Shown here in pieces: positions 19,104-29,273 of a DNA stretch of 64,000 nucleotides (position 1 is its first letter; each line of letters opens with the position of its first letter). The notes below the pieces were generated by a model, which did not search any database, had not been told where the DNA came from, and worked only from the letters and a program-made list of their open reading frames with translations. Source of the DNA: JAFGAS01 sp963809875 (GTDB lineage: Bacteria; Desulfobacterota; Zymogenia; Zymogenales; Zymogenaceae); contig CAWELC010000006.1 of the NCBI GenBank assembly GCA_963809875.1, positions 124,001 through 188,000 on the forward strand, given 5' to 3'. Both the position numbers and the translations under genes were made by a program.

Positions 19104-20353
19104 CATGGAGACTGCTTATGCAGCAGGTACGGCCTTATCCCTTTCCTGATCCTCTTTCCGTTGTAGCACTTCAGCGGCGCCAGCCCCAGGTAAAAGAGGC
19201 AATGGTTGCAGTGGATGCAGGCCGAAGGCTCCCGGCTGCCCTCCTGGATTTTTTTCGGGAAGATCGGGCTGAATATCAGCGAGCGGGAGAGCGATACGTA
19301 GTCGGCATCCCCGCTTGCGACGATATCCTCCATGGTCGAGGGCCGGATGATGCCGCCGACGGCAAATACGGGCACGTCGACCCGCTGCTTGATGGAGCGC
19401 GCCGCGGACCGGTTGTAGTCCTCCGTGAAGGGATCCACCTTCATGATTCGCCGGCCGAACCGGCGGAAGACAAAGCGCATCAGCGCGTTTTTCTTGAACA
19501 TCCCCAGATCGTCGATGATGACGTCGACCGGCAGCGTTCCCCTGAGCATCGACATCCCGTCCTCGGCGATGCCGCAGCTTGCCTCGATGCCGTCAATCCC
19601 CATGGCGGCGAGCCTTTCGGCCATCATGACGCCTTCGTCGGGCGATATCCCGTTTTTCCCCCACCGGAACATCTGGTCATAGGCGCTGATCTTGATGAGG
19701 ATCGGGAAATCGTCTCCGACGAGGCTGCGGCTGCGGGTATAGATCTCGGAAACGAAGCGCATCCGGTTTTCAAGGGATCCTCCCCACCGGTCCGTCCTGC
19801 GGTTCGTGTACGGGTTCAAGAATTCGTTGACGAGATACCCGTGTCCGCCGTGGATCTGGACCGCGTCAAAACCGCTTTCCTTGACCCGACGGGCGGCCTG
19901 GGCGAACGCCTCGATGACCCGCTCGATATCATCTTCGGTCATCTGGCGGGGAGTGACGAAGTTCGACCGGTCCTTCACCGGCGAGGGAGCCATGGGCTGG
20001 ACGCCCGTGGCCGCCCGGGTGGTCTGCCTGCCACAGTGGGCGACCTGCATGGCGATCCTGACGCCGGTCCCGAGGCCATGCACGTGGTCGGTTAGGGCCC
20101 TCCAGGCATCGACCGACTCGTCCCGATCGATCCCGCTCTGTCCCTTCGGGAACCCCTTGCCGTCCGGTGAGACGTAGGTCATGCCGGTGATGATAAGGCC
20201 GACGCCCCCCTTGGCCAGCCGCTCGTAGAGGCGCGTCAGGTTTTCGGTGGGCAACCCCTTGTCGTCGCCCATCCGCTCGACCGTCGCCGAGCGGACAAGC
20301 CGGTTTTTCAGCTGCATCGATTTGATCGCACTCTTTTCGAACAGGGCGGGCAT
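19103..20353 (-). CDS. NADH:flavin oxidoreductase, Old Yellow Enzyme family with Fe-S-type cysteines
   Basis: A 416-residue TIM-barrel flavoprotein. FMN-site and catalytic blocks are LKNRLVRSATVERMGD, QVAHCGRQT, AVQIHGGHGYLVNEFL, NRRTDRWGGSLENR and DADYVSLSRSLI. Near the C-terminus, CIHCNHC plus a cysteine eleven residues later (PLKC) resembles the 4Fe-4S ligands of 2,4-dienoyl-CoA reductase and trimethylamine dehydrogenase. The second flavin/NAD(P)H domain of those enzymes is absent. This suggests reduction of enones or enoyl-CoAs with an external electron donor; the substrate is unknown. AGGAGG precedes the ATG. No frameshift. It stands alone on the minus strand. Confidence 0.85.
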   Translation of the reverse strand: MPALFEKSAIKSMQLKNRLVRSATVERMGDDKGLPTENLTRLYERLAKGGVGLIITGMTYVSPDGKGFPKGQSGIDRDESVDAWRALTDHVHGLGTGVRIAMQVAHCGRQTTRAATGVQPMAPSPVKDRSNFVTPRQMTEDDIERVIEAFAQAARRVKESGFDAVQIHGGHGYLVNEFLNPYTNRRTDRWGGSLENRMRFVSEIYTRSRSLVGDDFPILIKISAYDQMFRWGKNGISPDEGVMMAERLAAMGIDGIEASCGIAEDGMSMLRGTLPVDVIIDDLGMFKKNALMRFVFRRFGRRIMKVDPFTEDYNRSAARSIKQRVDVPVFAVGGIIRPSTMEDIVASGDADYVSLSRSLIFSPIFPKKIQEGSREPSACIHCNHCLFYLGLAPLKCYNGKRIRKGIRPYLLHKQSP

Positions 20354-20523
20354 TGCTTTCCTCCTCTGGATGGACGGGTGGGAGCACAGACAGGCAGACA
20401 GGGCAAACGCCTGGCTATTTCTCGAAACGGACTGTGCGCACGGAAAAAAGCCGGGAAGGGAGACAGGGGAGGCCGGGCAACGTCCCGGGGTCTCCCCCTG
20501 AGTCCCATCCGGGCAGCTGTCTG

Positions 20524-21270
20524 TTACTGGTTGCCCGAGGTCGGCGGCATCGGGATGCCGAACGGGATCGATATCCCCATCTCCCGCATCATCAACGCGT
20601 TCATCTCCGACTCCGGGGCTTCGCTGTAGCCCGCGGGTATCTCAAAGACGGATGCATCGGGCTTGCCGAGCACGACATTCGAGTATTCGATAACGACCGA
20701 TTCCCCGGGCGTCGACTCGATCTCTTTCTTTATGGCGAAGTTGTCCAGGTCCTGCGCGCCCCAGGAGTAGTAGACGGTGGACTTGCCGTCGGGCATCGTC
20801 ATCGTGACCTTCCATTTGATGCAGGGGTGGCCGTTCACCGTCTCCTCGCCCAGCTTCTCGGACGTCACCTTGACGTCCTTCGGGTTGATCAGGAGCGGCG
20901 CGCCCCCCGGCGTTTCGGCGGGCGGCTTGATGGGGGTCTGGACGTACTTCATGCTCTTGGGAAAGAGCTGCCAGTTGACTCCCTTGTCGGGGCGGTTGAT
21001 CAGGATCAACTCAAATGACGGGGCGCCGGGCTGCACCATCCGGTTTTCCGTCCGGGTCAGCTCGCAGTTAGTGTAGATCTTCCCTTCCATGACGGTCGTG
21101 GCCAAACCGGCCTTGACGAGCTTCTGGACGAAATCGGCCTGGTAGTCACAGGCGAATTCGGTCGGCGCCCCGCCGAGCGGCCCTTTCGAGCAGCCGGAAA
21201 AGGCAAGCGCGAGGGCGATTCCCGCGATCAGGAAAACGACGGCCGAAGGCCGCGCGATCGTGCGTACCAT
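20524..21270 (-). CDS. Lipoprotein, DUF4412-like
   Basis: A 248-residue lipoprotein: hydrophobic signal and lipobox (ALALAFSGC) near residue 27. The mature part has GKIYTNCELTRTEN, then WQLFPKSMKYVQT and HPCIKWKVTMTMPDG, a beta-sheet pattern seen in DUF4412 proteins, which resemble the LolA/LolB fold. Such proteins face the periplasm and may bind hydrophobic ligands. GGGAGG precedes the ATG. Its divergent neighbour is the DUF5058 membrane protein. The family call is by pattern and tentative; the lipoprotein call is firm. Confidence 0.7.
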   Translation of the reverse strand: MVRTIARPSAVVFLIAGIALALAFSGCSKGPLGGAPTEFACDYQADFVQKLVKAGLATTVMEGKIYTNCELTRTENRMVQPGAPSFELILINRPDKGVNWQLFPKSMKYVQTPIKPPAETPGGAPLLINPKDVKVTSEKLGEETVNGHPCIKWKVTMTMPDGKSTVYYSWGAQDLDNFAIKKEIESTPGESVVIEYSNVVLGKPDASVFEIPAGYSEAPESEMNALMMREMGISIPFGIPMPPTSGNQ

Positions 21271-21421
21271 ATAACACCTCCCGTTAATTATTCATGATTG
21301 TCAGTATACTATTTACCTGCCCGCGGCGCAAGGGGTATGCCTATTTCATTGATTTTTCGAGACCATTCCCGTATTATGATGGCTCATTGCGTCTTGTTTC
21401 ACCAATTCTATGAGGTGTGGT

Positions 21422-22147
21422 ATGGGAGACAACTACCTTTCCATTGCCAACAGCTGGGGGATGTGGCTTGCGTCGGGGGCCATAATCGTCGTGGTCTTCT
21501 TCCAGGCGGTGCGGATCTCCACGATCGCCTTTCGGACCGGCCGCGAGATCGGGATGACCGGTGGGCAGCTCTGGACGGCCTTCAGAACGGGGCTCACCAC
21601 TTCCATCGTTCCCTCGATCGCGGTGCTTTTGGGGCTCATCGTCATGATACCCAAGCTCGGGCTACCCTTCCCGTGGATGAGGCTATCGGTCATCGGGTCG
21701 GTGTCTTATGAGCTTATGGCCGCGGGCATCGGCGCGGGCGCCGTGGTTGATAAGGGCCTTGCCGGTAACATGAACGGCATTGCCTTTGCCAATGCGGTCT
21801 GGGCAATGTCCATCGGCTGCATCTTCAATCTCATCATGGTCGCCTTCTTTACTCCCCGCATCATGAAGCTCAAGGACAAGATCGCCGGCGGCGACGAAGG
21901 ATGGCTGAAGGTGATGACCGCCGCGGCCTTTTTCGGCGCGGTGGGCTACATGGTGGCACAGCCGATCGTGAAGAGGGGCGCGCCGCTGGTGGCGCTCATC
22001 GGCGGTTTCGTCACGATGGCGCTCCTGGGCGTCCTCATTACGGTCGGAAAGCAGAACTGGCTCAAGGAATGGGCGCTGTCGCTGGCGATTATCGGCGGGA
22101 TGGCGGCGGCCGGCCTGGCGTACCTCTGGTTCGCGATAGGAGCGTAG
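21422..22147 (+). CDS. DUF5058 family integral membrane protein
   Basis: About 241 residues with six or seven hydrophobic helices. The N-terminus GDNYLSIANSWGMWLASG followed by VVFFQAVRISTIAFRTGRE matches the DUF5058 family as I know it. ATG 21422 is chosen, with GAGGTG upstream; an in-frame ATG at 21410 is less likely. The next membrane gene starts one base after the stop, so the two are surely co-translated and probably form one complex. An M20 hydrolase follows. The arrangement suggests a two-part permease whose substrate is cleaved by the hydrolase; this is inference. No frameshift. Confidence 0.75.
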   Translation: MGDNYLSIANSWGMWLASGAIIVVVFFQAVRISTIAFRTGREIGMTGGQLWTAFRTGLTTSIVPSIAVLLGLIVMIPKLGLPFPWMRLSVIGSVSYELMAAGIGAGAVVDKGLAGNMNGIAFANAVWAMSIGCIFNLIMVAFFTPRIMKLKDKIAGGDEGWLKVMTAAAFFGAVGYMVAQPIVKRGAPLVALIGGFVTMALLGVLITVGKQNWLKEWALSLAIIGGMAAAGLAYLWFAIGA

Positions 22148-22148
22148 C

Positions 22149-22844
22149 ATGGAAAACAAAGACCAAATATTTCAGAATCGGTTCGTCGGCCCCGTCAAGA
22201 GCGTCGGAATGATCACGCTGATCGTGGCCATCTTCTGTCTGTTTATCCCCGGCCTCTACCTCTACCTTTTTCACGGGCTTATCCCGCCATTTTTCAAAAT
22301 GATATCGGCCATAGTCGCCGTCTGGTCTTTCATGGCCATCATGGGCGTCGTGGAGCCGATCGTTTACTATCCGATCCTCGGGTTCGGCGGCACCTATATG
22401 TCGTTTCTCGTCGGAAACGTCCTCAACCTCCGGGTCCCCGTATCGGCAACGGCCCAGCAGGTGGTGGGAACTAAAGAGGGGACTCCCGAGGCCGAGATCG
22501 TCTCCACGCTGGGTATCGCCGGCTCCGTTATCGGCGGCCAGCTGGTGATGATTGTCGGCGTGATTGCGTTTCTGCCCTTCATAACGGCCCTTGAAGGCAC
22601 CGGCTCCGCGATGAAGGTGGCGCTGGACCAGGTCCTGCCGGCCCTCTTCGGGGCGCTGGGCGGAATCTTCCTCTTCAGGGTGCCGAAACTCGGGATCGTG
22701 CCGCTGGGCCTTGGGCTTATCGTGGCCCTCATCAACCCGAACCTGCCGTTTTCACTCGTGATTCCACCCATGGTCATTCTCTCGATCATCGCGGCGCGGA
22801 TCATGTACAAGAAGAAATGGGTCAAAGGCGAAGGCATGATGTAG
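22149..22844 (+). CDS. Membrane protein, partner of the DUF5058 protein
   Basis: A 231-residue protein with about seven transmembrane helices, for example VGMITLIVAIFCLFIPGLYL and GSVIGGQLVMIVGVIAFLPF. The loop GNVLNLRVPVSATAQQVVG is hydrophilic and probably conserved. It begins one base after the DUF5058 stop and ends 13 bases before the M20 gene. The tail is basic (MYKKKWVKGEG), which favours a cytoplasmic C-terminus. No family name was recognised. Joint transport with the DUF5058 protein is the simplest reading of the arrangement. Confidence 0.7.
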   Translation: MENKDQIFQNRFVGPVKSVGMITLIVAIFCLFIPGLYLYLFHGLIPPFFKMISAIVAVWSFMAIMGVVEPIVYYPILGFGGTYMSFLVGNVLNLRVPVSATAQQVVGTKEGTPEAEIVSTLGIAGSVIGGQLVMIVGVIAFLPFITALEGTGSAMKVALDQVLPALFGALGGIFLFRVPKLGIVPLGLGLIVALINPNLPFSLVIPPMVILSIIAARIMYKKKWVKGEGMM

Positions 22845-22857
22845 ACAGGAGGATACG

Positions 22858-24118
22858 GTGAAATACGACGAGGCATTTCGCGCGGTCGAAAAAAATGAGG
22901 ACTACATCGTCGATATCCTGAGGAAAGATCATCGCGGTCGACACCAGCGTGCCGCCCGGAGAAAACTACTCAAAGCTTATCGATATCGTGGAGCCCGAGT
23001 ACAGGAAATTCGGGTTTTCCACCAAACGGGTGGTCGTTCCCGAGGACAAGGTCAGGCAGATGCCGTGGGAGCTGGTCGGCGAGCGGACCAATCTCGTGGC
23101 TACCCGGGAAAACGGCAAGCCCCCCGTGACCGCGTACGCGCACATGGACGTGGTGCCGGTGGACGAGCCGTGGACGAAGGACCCCTTCGGCGGGGAGATC
23201 GTCGACGGCAAGCTCTACGGACGCGGGACGGTGGACATGAAGAGCTCCATCGCCTGCTTCCTGGGGGCGATGAAGGTCCTTGTCGACCTCGGGATCGAGC
23301 CGCACTACAGCGTGGGCTGTAACCTCTGCACCGACGAGGAGCTGGGCGTCTACCCGGGGGCGCGGTACCTGGCCGAAGAGGGATACTTCTCCCCGCACCT
23401 GATGTGGCTGGAGCTGGGCGCCATGGAGCCGATCGTCACCATCGGGGCGGCGGGCTCCATCCGCATCGACGTGACGGCCGTCGGCAAGAGCTGCCACTCC
23501 GGCATGAATTACCTGGGCATCAACGCCGTCGAAGAGCTGGTCCCGGTCATGCAGGAACTGCTGGTCCTCAAACGGGAGGCCGAAAAGAGGCTCTCCCGCA
23601 TCCCGACCTTTCCGCTGCCCGGGGCCCCGTCGGACAAAATGACCCCGATGTTCAATCTGAACATCATCCGCGGCGGGACGAAGGAAAACATCGTGCCGGG
23701 CGAGTGCCGCCTGGTGATCAACCGGCGCTACATTATCGACGAAAACTACGAGGACGTGATCGCCGAGATTCAGGCGGCCCTTGACCGGGGCAAGAAGAAA
23801 TCAAAGCTCCTGGATTTGAAGGTCAACGTCGTCCATTCCTACCCGCCGGTCGAGATCGACCCGGAAAACTCGGCCGTGAAGAAGATGAAAGAGGCCAAGA
23901 AAGCGGTCAAGGGATATGACTATTTCATCGCCGGGGGGATATCGGGGTCGACCGATCTCGGGTTCGTGGCGGAGGCCCTCAAGCCCGCCACAATCGAGGC
24001 GGCGGGCTTTGGAGTGATCCGGGCCTCCAACATCCTGGCCCATGCCGCCGACGAGTTCGTCTACGTGGAAGATCTGGTGGCGATGACCAAGGAGCTGGTT
24101 CACTACATGGGCTTCTGA
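22858..24118 (+). CDS. M20 family metallohydrolase, ArgE/DapE/ACY1-like (frameshifted)
   Basis: About 419 residues from GTG 22858, behind AGGAGG. An extra A at 22924-22926 breaks the frame at LRKIIAVDTSVPPGENY. Di-zinc motifs are intact: AYAHMDVVP (metal His and catalytic-site Asp), GRGTVDMKSS (bridging Asp), CTDEELG (catalytic Glu and metal Glu). The lid domain carries SCHSGMNYLGINAVEEL. A late GGISGSTDLGF replaces the usual end-domain His region. Members cleave N-acyl or peptide bonds of amino-acid derivatives. It is the third gene of an operon with two membrane proteins, so it probably acts on what they import. Confidence 0.88.
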
Positions 24119-24282
24119 AGGGTCGCCGCGCGGGGACTATGAAAAGGGCGCGGGACAGCGCGCGGGCTGTCGGGGAGGAGGTCCCTCACCGGGTGGGACC
24201 GGTGGAGGACCGGCGCCTCTCATGCGGTGCCCGGTGTGATACATTCAGCGGCGCGTTTCGCTGCCGGGGGTGGATGGGTTTC

Positions 24283-25309
24283 ATGAAGGCCGCCTGTTAC
24301 TCAAAAGAGAATAAGAGACTCGTTGTCACCGAGGTCGATCGGCCCGTTCCCGAATCGGACCAGGCCCTTGTTCGGGTGGCGTCGGTGGGGATCTGCGGGT
24401 CTGACCTCACGCTCTTCTCATCGGGGACCCTGCCGGACGGCTATATCATGGGCCACGAGGTCTCCGGGCGTCATCGAAGAGGCCGGAAAGGGTGTCCGGA
24501 GCTTTTCCGTCGGGGATCGGGTCGTGGTGAGACCGGCAGGGTGCGGGCTCTGTGTCATGTGCGAAAAAGACCAGATGCACCTCTGTTCGGCCAAACTCGC
24601 GGTCGGCACCGGGTCTCTCCTGGGGGGGTATGCCGAATATATCCGGGTCCCCGAACGGATGCTTATGGCCGTCCCGGAGGATGTCTCGCTTTCGGATGCG
24701 GCGCTCGTGGATACGATTGCCGTGGCGTGTCACGGCATATCCCGGGCGGGCGTCCGGGCCGGCGAGAGCGTCGTGGTCTTCGGGGCCGGCCCGATCGGTC
24801 TTTCGGCTCTCATGGTTCTCAGGCACATGGGCGCAGGCCGGCTTGGGGCCGTCGAGGTCAACGAGCAGAGGCAGCGATTTGCCGCGCGAATTCGGGGCGG
24901 ATATCGTCTTTTCTCCACGGGAAGAAGGCTATCGGCAGCGTCTGCGGGAGGCATTTGCGGGCATCGGCCCGGACGTCGCCCTCGAATTTGCCGGGAGGGC
25001 CGACGCAATCGGAGACGCCCTGGATATCGTGAGGCCGGCGGGCAGGGTCGCCCTGGTGGGGGTCACCTTCGAGCCGCTGACGATATACCCGATCGCCATC
25101 ACCATGCGGGAGGTCTCGATCTTTCCCGTCTTCTCGACGCAGGGCCGTCGATAACGAAGCGGCGCTGGCGTTTATCCGCCGGCGCCACGACGAGGCGGCG
25201 CGGTCTCGTTTCGGACGTGATCACCATCGACGAGCTTCCGGGACTCTTCGCGGGCCTGGTCGCCGGCGCGCTGAAGAAGAAGGTGATGATCGAGTTTTTC
25301 AGAGAGTAA
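24283..25309 (+). CDS. Zinc-dependent alcohol dehydrogenase, MDR family (frameshifted)
   Basis: About 340 residues from ATG 24283 with GGATGGG upstream. The catalytic zinc cysteine is in ASVGICGSDLTLF and its histidine in MGHEVSG. The structural zinc lobe is CGLCVMCEKDQMHLC. The NAD(P) Rossmann motif is VVVFGAGPIGLSALM. Four one-base insertions were resolved: 24466-24468 (G), about 24886, 25142-25144 (G) and 25204 (T). The overall look is sorbitol/threonine dehydrogenase-like; the substrate is unknown. It lies between the M20 hydrolase and a radical SAM gene on the same strand. Full domain content favours sequencing error over decay. Confidence 0.82.
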
Positions 25310-25341
25310 GAACAGGACACACGCAAGAGAGCACAAGCCCG

Positions 25342-26812
25342 ATGGAACAGAACCGCAGGATCGTCCTGGTCAATCCTCCTTCCGAGGTGTGGGGGCAGGG
25401 GACGCGGCGCCTGCGCCCGATCCTCAATACCCTGCCCCAGATCGGAATCGCCTCGCTGGCGGCGGTCGCCGAGAAGGGAGGGGCTGGAGACGGCCATCAT
25501 CGACGCCCACGCCCTCGGGATGACCCCGAAAGAAACGATCGCGTGGGTCGTCGCCCAGAAGCCGGCGATCGTCGGGTTTGACCGGCTACACCTCCTCGGT
25601 GGATTCGGCGGCTGCTTATCGCCGACCGGATCAAGAAGGCGCTTCCCGATGTCGTTACGGTCATCGGGGGACCCCACGTCACGGCCGTTCCCGACCAGAC
25701 GATGACGGCGTTTGCGGAGCTTTGACTACGGCATGATCGGAGAAGGAGAGCGTTCGGCACCCCTCCTTTTTCGGGCGATCCTTCAGGGGGAGATCCCGAG
25801 CGCGGTTGCCGGGAGCGGTCTGGCGGGAAGGCGGCGAAATACGGATCAACGAGCGTCCCGCCCTGATCGACGATCTGGACACGCTTCCCCCTCCCGGCGT
25901 TCGAGCTCCTGCCGGGGTTTCCCAACGCCGTATCACCCCCCGATCTTCCACATCCCGAAGGGGAGGGCGATTACGCTGGTCACGTCGCGCGGATGTCCCT
26001 TCCACTGCACGTTCTGCGACCGGGGGCTCTTCGGCAACCGCTATCGGTTTCACAGCATCGGGTACATCGTCGAGATGATCCGGCGGCTCAGAGACGCCCA
26101 CGGCATCGGACCACTTTATCTTCTACGACGATAACTTCACCGCCGACAAGCGCCCACCTGGCCGGGCTCTGCGAGGCGATCATGCGGCTGCCGTTTCGCA
26201 TCACGTTTGCCTGCGACGCCCGGGCCGACCTCGTGGACGACGGAGATGCTGGCCCTCATGAAACGGGCGGGCGCCTGGATGATCAGCTACGGGATCGAAA
26301 CGGCAAACCCCGAGCTGCTCAAGCTTCTGGACAAGTCGCTGTCGCTGGAGCGGGCGGCCCGGGCGGTACACCTGACCAGAGAGGCCGGGATCATCACCAA
26401 GGGCCTCTTCATGATCGGCGTTCCGGGAGAGACCGGAGCAGACCATCGAGCGGACGAAGGCGTTCATCGACGGCTCCCCTTTGACCTGATCAACCTTTCG
26501 AAGTTCACCCCCTATCCCGGCAGCGAGATATACCGCGACATCTCGCAATACGGCCGCTTCGAGGATGACTGGAAAAAGATGAGCGCGATGAATTTCGTCT
26601 TCTGGCCGAACACGATAGACCGGGAGGTGCTGGAGAGGGAAAGCAACGCCATCCTCATCGAGTTCTACAGAAACCCGCGTCGGGCAAGGAGCATCATCCG
26701 CGAGACGATAAACCGACGGGATGCGGGTCGCCTGCTGCGCGTACCTCTTTTTCTGAAGGCGACCGGCTCCTGCGGGACACGTTTGTCGCGGATGGAGAGA
26801 AGCCGGGAGTAA
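25342..26812 (+). CDS. B12-binding-type radical SAM protein (heavily frameshifted)
   Basis: About 490 residues after correction. The N-terminus (VLVNPPSEVWG, then AIIDAHALGMTPKETIAWV and VIGGPHVTAVPDQTM) is the cobalamin-binding-like domain of the BchE/HpnP type. The radical SAM cluster motif is CPFHCTFC in TSRGCPFHCTFCDRGLFG, followed by ARADLVDDEMLALMKRAG and KGLFMIGVPGET. Enzymes of this type methylate or cyclise unactivated carbons; many are uncharacterised. At least six frame changes occur between 25480 and 26450. It sits in the operon-like run between the alcohol dehydrogenase and the MttB-family gene. The family is clear, the reaction unknown. Confidence 0.75.
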
Positions 26813-26988
26813 CCCGCGGAGATGCCGGACCGGCGGCCGGCTCACGGGTACGACCGACGGCGCGCGAGACGGGGAAGAGTTCCGTCCCGGGCCGCGCGTC
26901 CGGGTCGCCCCGCACAACGCGGGCAGAGGAACCGGAACAAACAATCATCAGGCCGGACAATTATCCAAACTACTTTGTGGAGCACATT

Positions 26989-28501
26989 ATGAAGAGCGCG
27001 AGATTTGAGGTCTTGAGCCGAGATGAGATCGAACAGATCAGGCAGGCGACGCTGGAGGTCCTCGAACAGGCCGGCATCAAGGTCGAGGTCAAGAAGATGC
27101 GGCAGATCCTGGCCGACCTGGGCTGCCCGGTCGACGAGAAGACCAAGGTAGTCAAGTTTCCGCCCCGCGTCGTGGAGACCTACGTCGGCAAGGCGCCCCG
27201 GGAGTTCGTGCTGTGCGGGCACGACCGGAGCCTTACCTGGAAGGTCAGCCCCGATACGAGGGTCTGGGGCGGGCTGGGGACGGCGGTCAATATGTATAAC
27301 CTCCAGACCGGGGCGTACGGCCCCGCCACGATGGAAGACCTCGTCGACCACCTCATCATCCTGGACGGCCTTGACAACATCCAGTCCAACCAGATGGACA
27401 TATGGCCGTCCGATATCCCCATGCAGACGATCCCGGTGGAGGCGATCCGGACCTGGGCCATCAACTGCAGGAAGTCGTTCGGGATGGGCGCCTACGGCGT
27501 TATGCCGACGCCGCGACATGATGGAGATGCTCATCATCGCGATGGGGGGCAAAGGATAAGATCAGAGACACGCACCCGTTCCTGGCCATCGTCAATACGG
27601 TCAGCCCCCTTTCGAGCGCCCAGATCCAGCTGGAGGGGATGATGATTCTTGCCGAGAACGGGCAGCCGGTCCTCCTGTCGCCCGAGGCGATGGCCGGCAC
27701 CACCGCACCCATAACGCTGGCGGGGCTCCTCATCCAGCACAACGCCGAGGTTCTGGCCCATATCGTTATGGCCCAGGCGGTCAGGGCCGGGACCCCTGTG
27801 TTGTACGGAACGGTCTCCACTATCGCCGAGATGCGCCGGGGGACGGTGGCGCTGGGGTCGGTCGAGACGGGGCTCATCAGCGCGGCGATCGCCCAGATCG
27901 CCCACTCCTATAACATCCCCTGCCGCGGGGTGGCCGGCGGCACCGAATCCAAGCTGCTGGACCTGCAGTGCGGCGTCGAGCGCGCCCGGACGATGCAGAT
28001 GGCCGCGATGGGCGGCGTCAACTACATTACCTGCGTGGGGACCATCGAGTCGACGACCGCGGGCGCCCACGAGCTTGCCGTCATCGACGACGAGCTCATC
28101 GGCTCGGTGGAGCGGGCGATCCGGGGCATCGAGGTCAACGAGACGACAAAGGCCGTCGAGATCATCAAGAAGGTCGGGCCCGGCGCGGCGACTACCTGAT
28201 GCAGGAGCATACCCAGAAATATTTCCGCACGGAGCATTTTATCCCGTCGCTCTGCGACCGGGACAAGACGGGATATCTGGGAAAAGGCGGGTAAAAAGGA
28301 CATGGTCGGCAGGGCGCGCGAAAAGGCGCTGGCGATCCTGGCCAAGCATACGCCAAAGGCTCTCGACCCGGCCGTGGTCAAGGGTATGGACGACTTCATC
28401 GAGATGGTCAAGAAAGCGGACGCTGGACGAATATTACGCGGCCGAGTTGGAGAGGCTAATAGCCGATGCCAGCCGTACCAACAGTGTATGTATACGAGTA
28501 A
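26989..28501 (+). CDS. MttB-family corrinoid-dependent methyltransferase, no amber codon seen (frameshifted)
   Basis: About 500 residues from ATG 26989 (GGAG six bases upstream). Blocks SRDEIEQIRQATLEVLEQAG, TATMEDLVDHLIIL-like PATMEDLVDHLI, GTVSTIAEMRRGTVALGSVE and GGTESKLLDLQCGVERA place it in the trimethylamine methyltransferase (MttB) family. No in-frame TAG was seen, so it belongs with the non-pyrrolysine branch that includes glycine betaine methyltransferase MtgB. It would move a methyl group from a quaternary amine-like substrate to the corrinoid protein encoded next. Six shifts were resolved, five insertions and one deletion (27512-28475). The corrected frame ends in VPTVYVYE at 28501. 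The real substrate is unknown. Confidence 0.85.
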
Positions 28502-28511
28502 GGGGGATCTC

Positions 28512-29156
28512 ATGTCTCACGAACTACTGGAAAAGATCAGGCAGGCGGTCATCGAGATGCGACTTCGAGGACACCGAGGGGCTTACCAAGGAAGCCCTCG
28601 GGTGCGGGGATCACCGCCGTCGAGATAATTAACGAGGCACTTTTGCCGGCCCTTGACCGGGTGGGGATGCTCTTCAGGGAGGGGGAATACTTCCTGCCGG
28701 ACGTCCTCATGTCGGTCAAGGCCTATGATAATTCCTTCAAGCTCCTGGAGCCGCTCCTCAAGGAAGGGGACTACAAGTCCCGGGGCAAGATGATGCTCGG
28801 GACGCGTATTCGGGGATATCCATGATATCGGCAAGAACATCCTTTCGGCGCTGCTTCTGGGTAACGGCTTTGAGGTGATAGACGTGGGTGTGGACGTGAA
28901 ACCCGAGACGTTCCTGGCGCGGGCAAGGGAGGATACGCCGGACATTATCGGGATGTCGGCCCTCCTGACCACGACCATGCCCTCCATGAAGGATACGATC
29001 GACGTCTTTATCGAAGCGGGTCTTCGGGACAAATTCAAGTTCATCATCGGCGGCGCACCGCTTAACCAGAAGTTCGCCGATGAGATAGGCGCCGACGGAT
29101 ACGGCGAGGACGCCCAGTCGGGGGTCGAGCTGGTCAAGCGGCTCATGGGGATGTAG
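28512..29156 (+). CDS. Corrinoid (B12-binding) methyltransferase protein (frameshifted)
   Basis: About 213 residues from ATG 28512 with AAGGGGG upstream, ten bases after the methyltransferase stop. It has the N-terminal four-helix cap domain (ELLEKIRQAVIEMD to KAYDNSFKLLEPLL) and a Rossmann-like B12 domain. The cobalt-ligand motif is DIHDIGKNIL (D-x-H-x-x-G), with SALLTTTMPSMKD and IIGGAPLNQKFADEIGADGY completing the pocket. It carries the methyl group between the MttB-family enzyme and a downstream acceptor methyltransferase, which is not present in this window. Three one-base insertions interrupt the frame (about 28560, 28608 and 28803). A strong terminator follows. Confidence 0.9.
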
Positions 29157-29208
29157 CAGGGTGGGCTGATGCGTGGACTTCTTGCCACGCCGTCGGCGGG
29201 TCTTAATT

Positions 29209-29244
29209 AAAACGCCCGGGCGGATTGTTCCGCCGGGGCGTTTT
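29209..29244. terminator. Bidirectional terminator after the corrinoid protein gene
   Basis: AAAACGCCC and GGCGGA pair with their complements around TTGT, ending in TTTTCGTTTTCG. It lies between convergent genes. Confidence 0.85.
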
Positions 29245-29273
29245 CGTTTTCGTGTCATTGGAGAGCGGGGTGC

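Noticed and set aside
26989..28501. Pyrrolysine (amber) codon in the MttB-family gene.
   Set aside because: No in-frame TAG appears in the readable parts; interruptions are one-base shifts, not amber codons, and no pyl genes are in the window.
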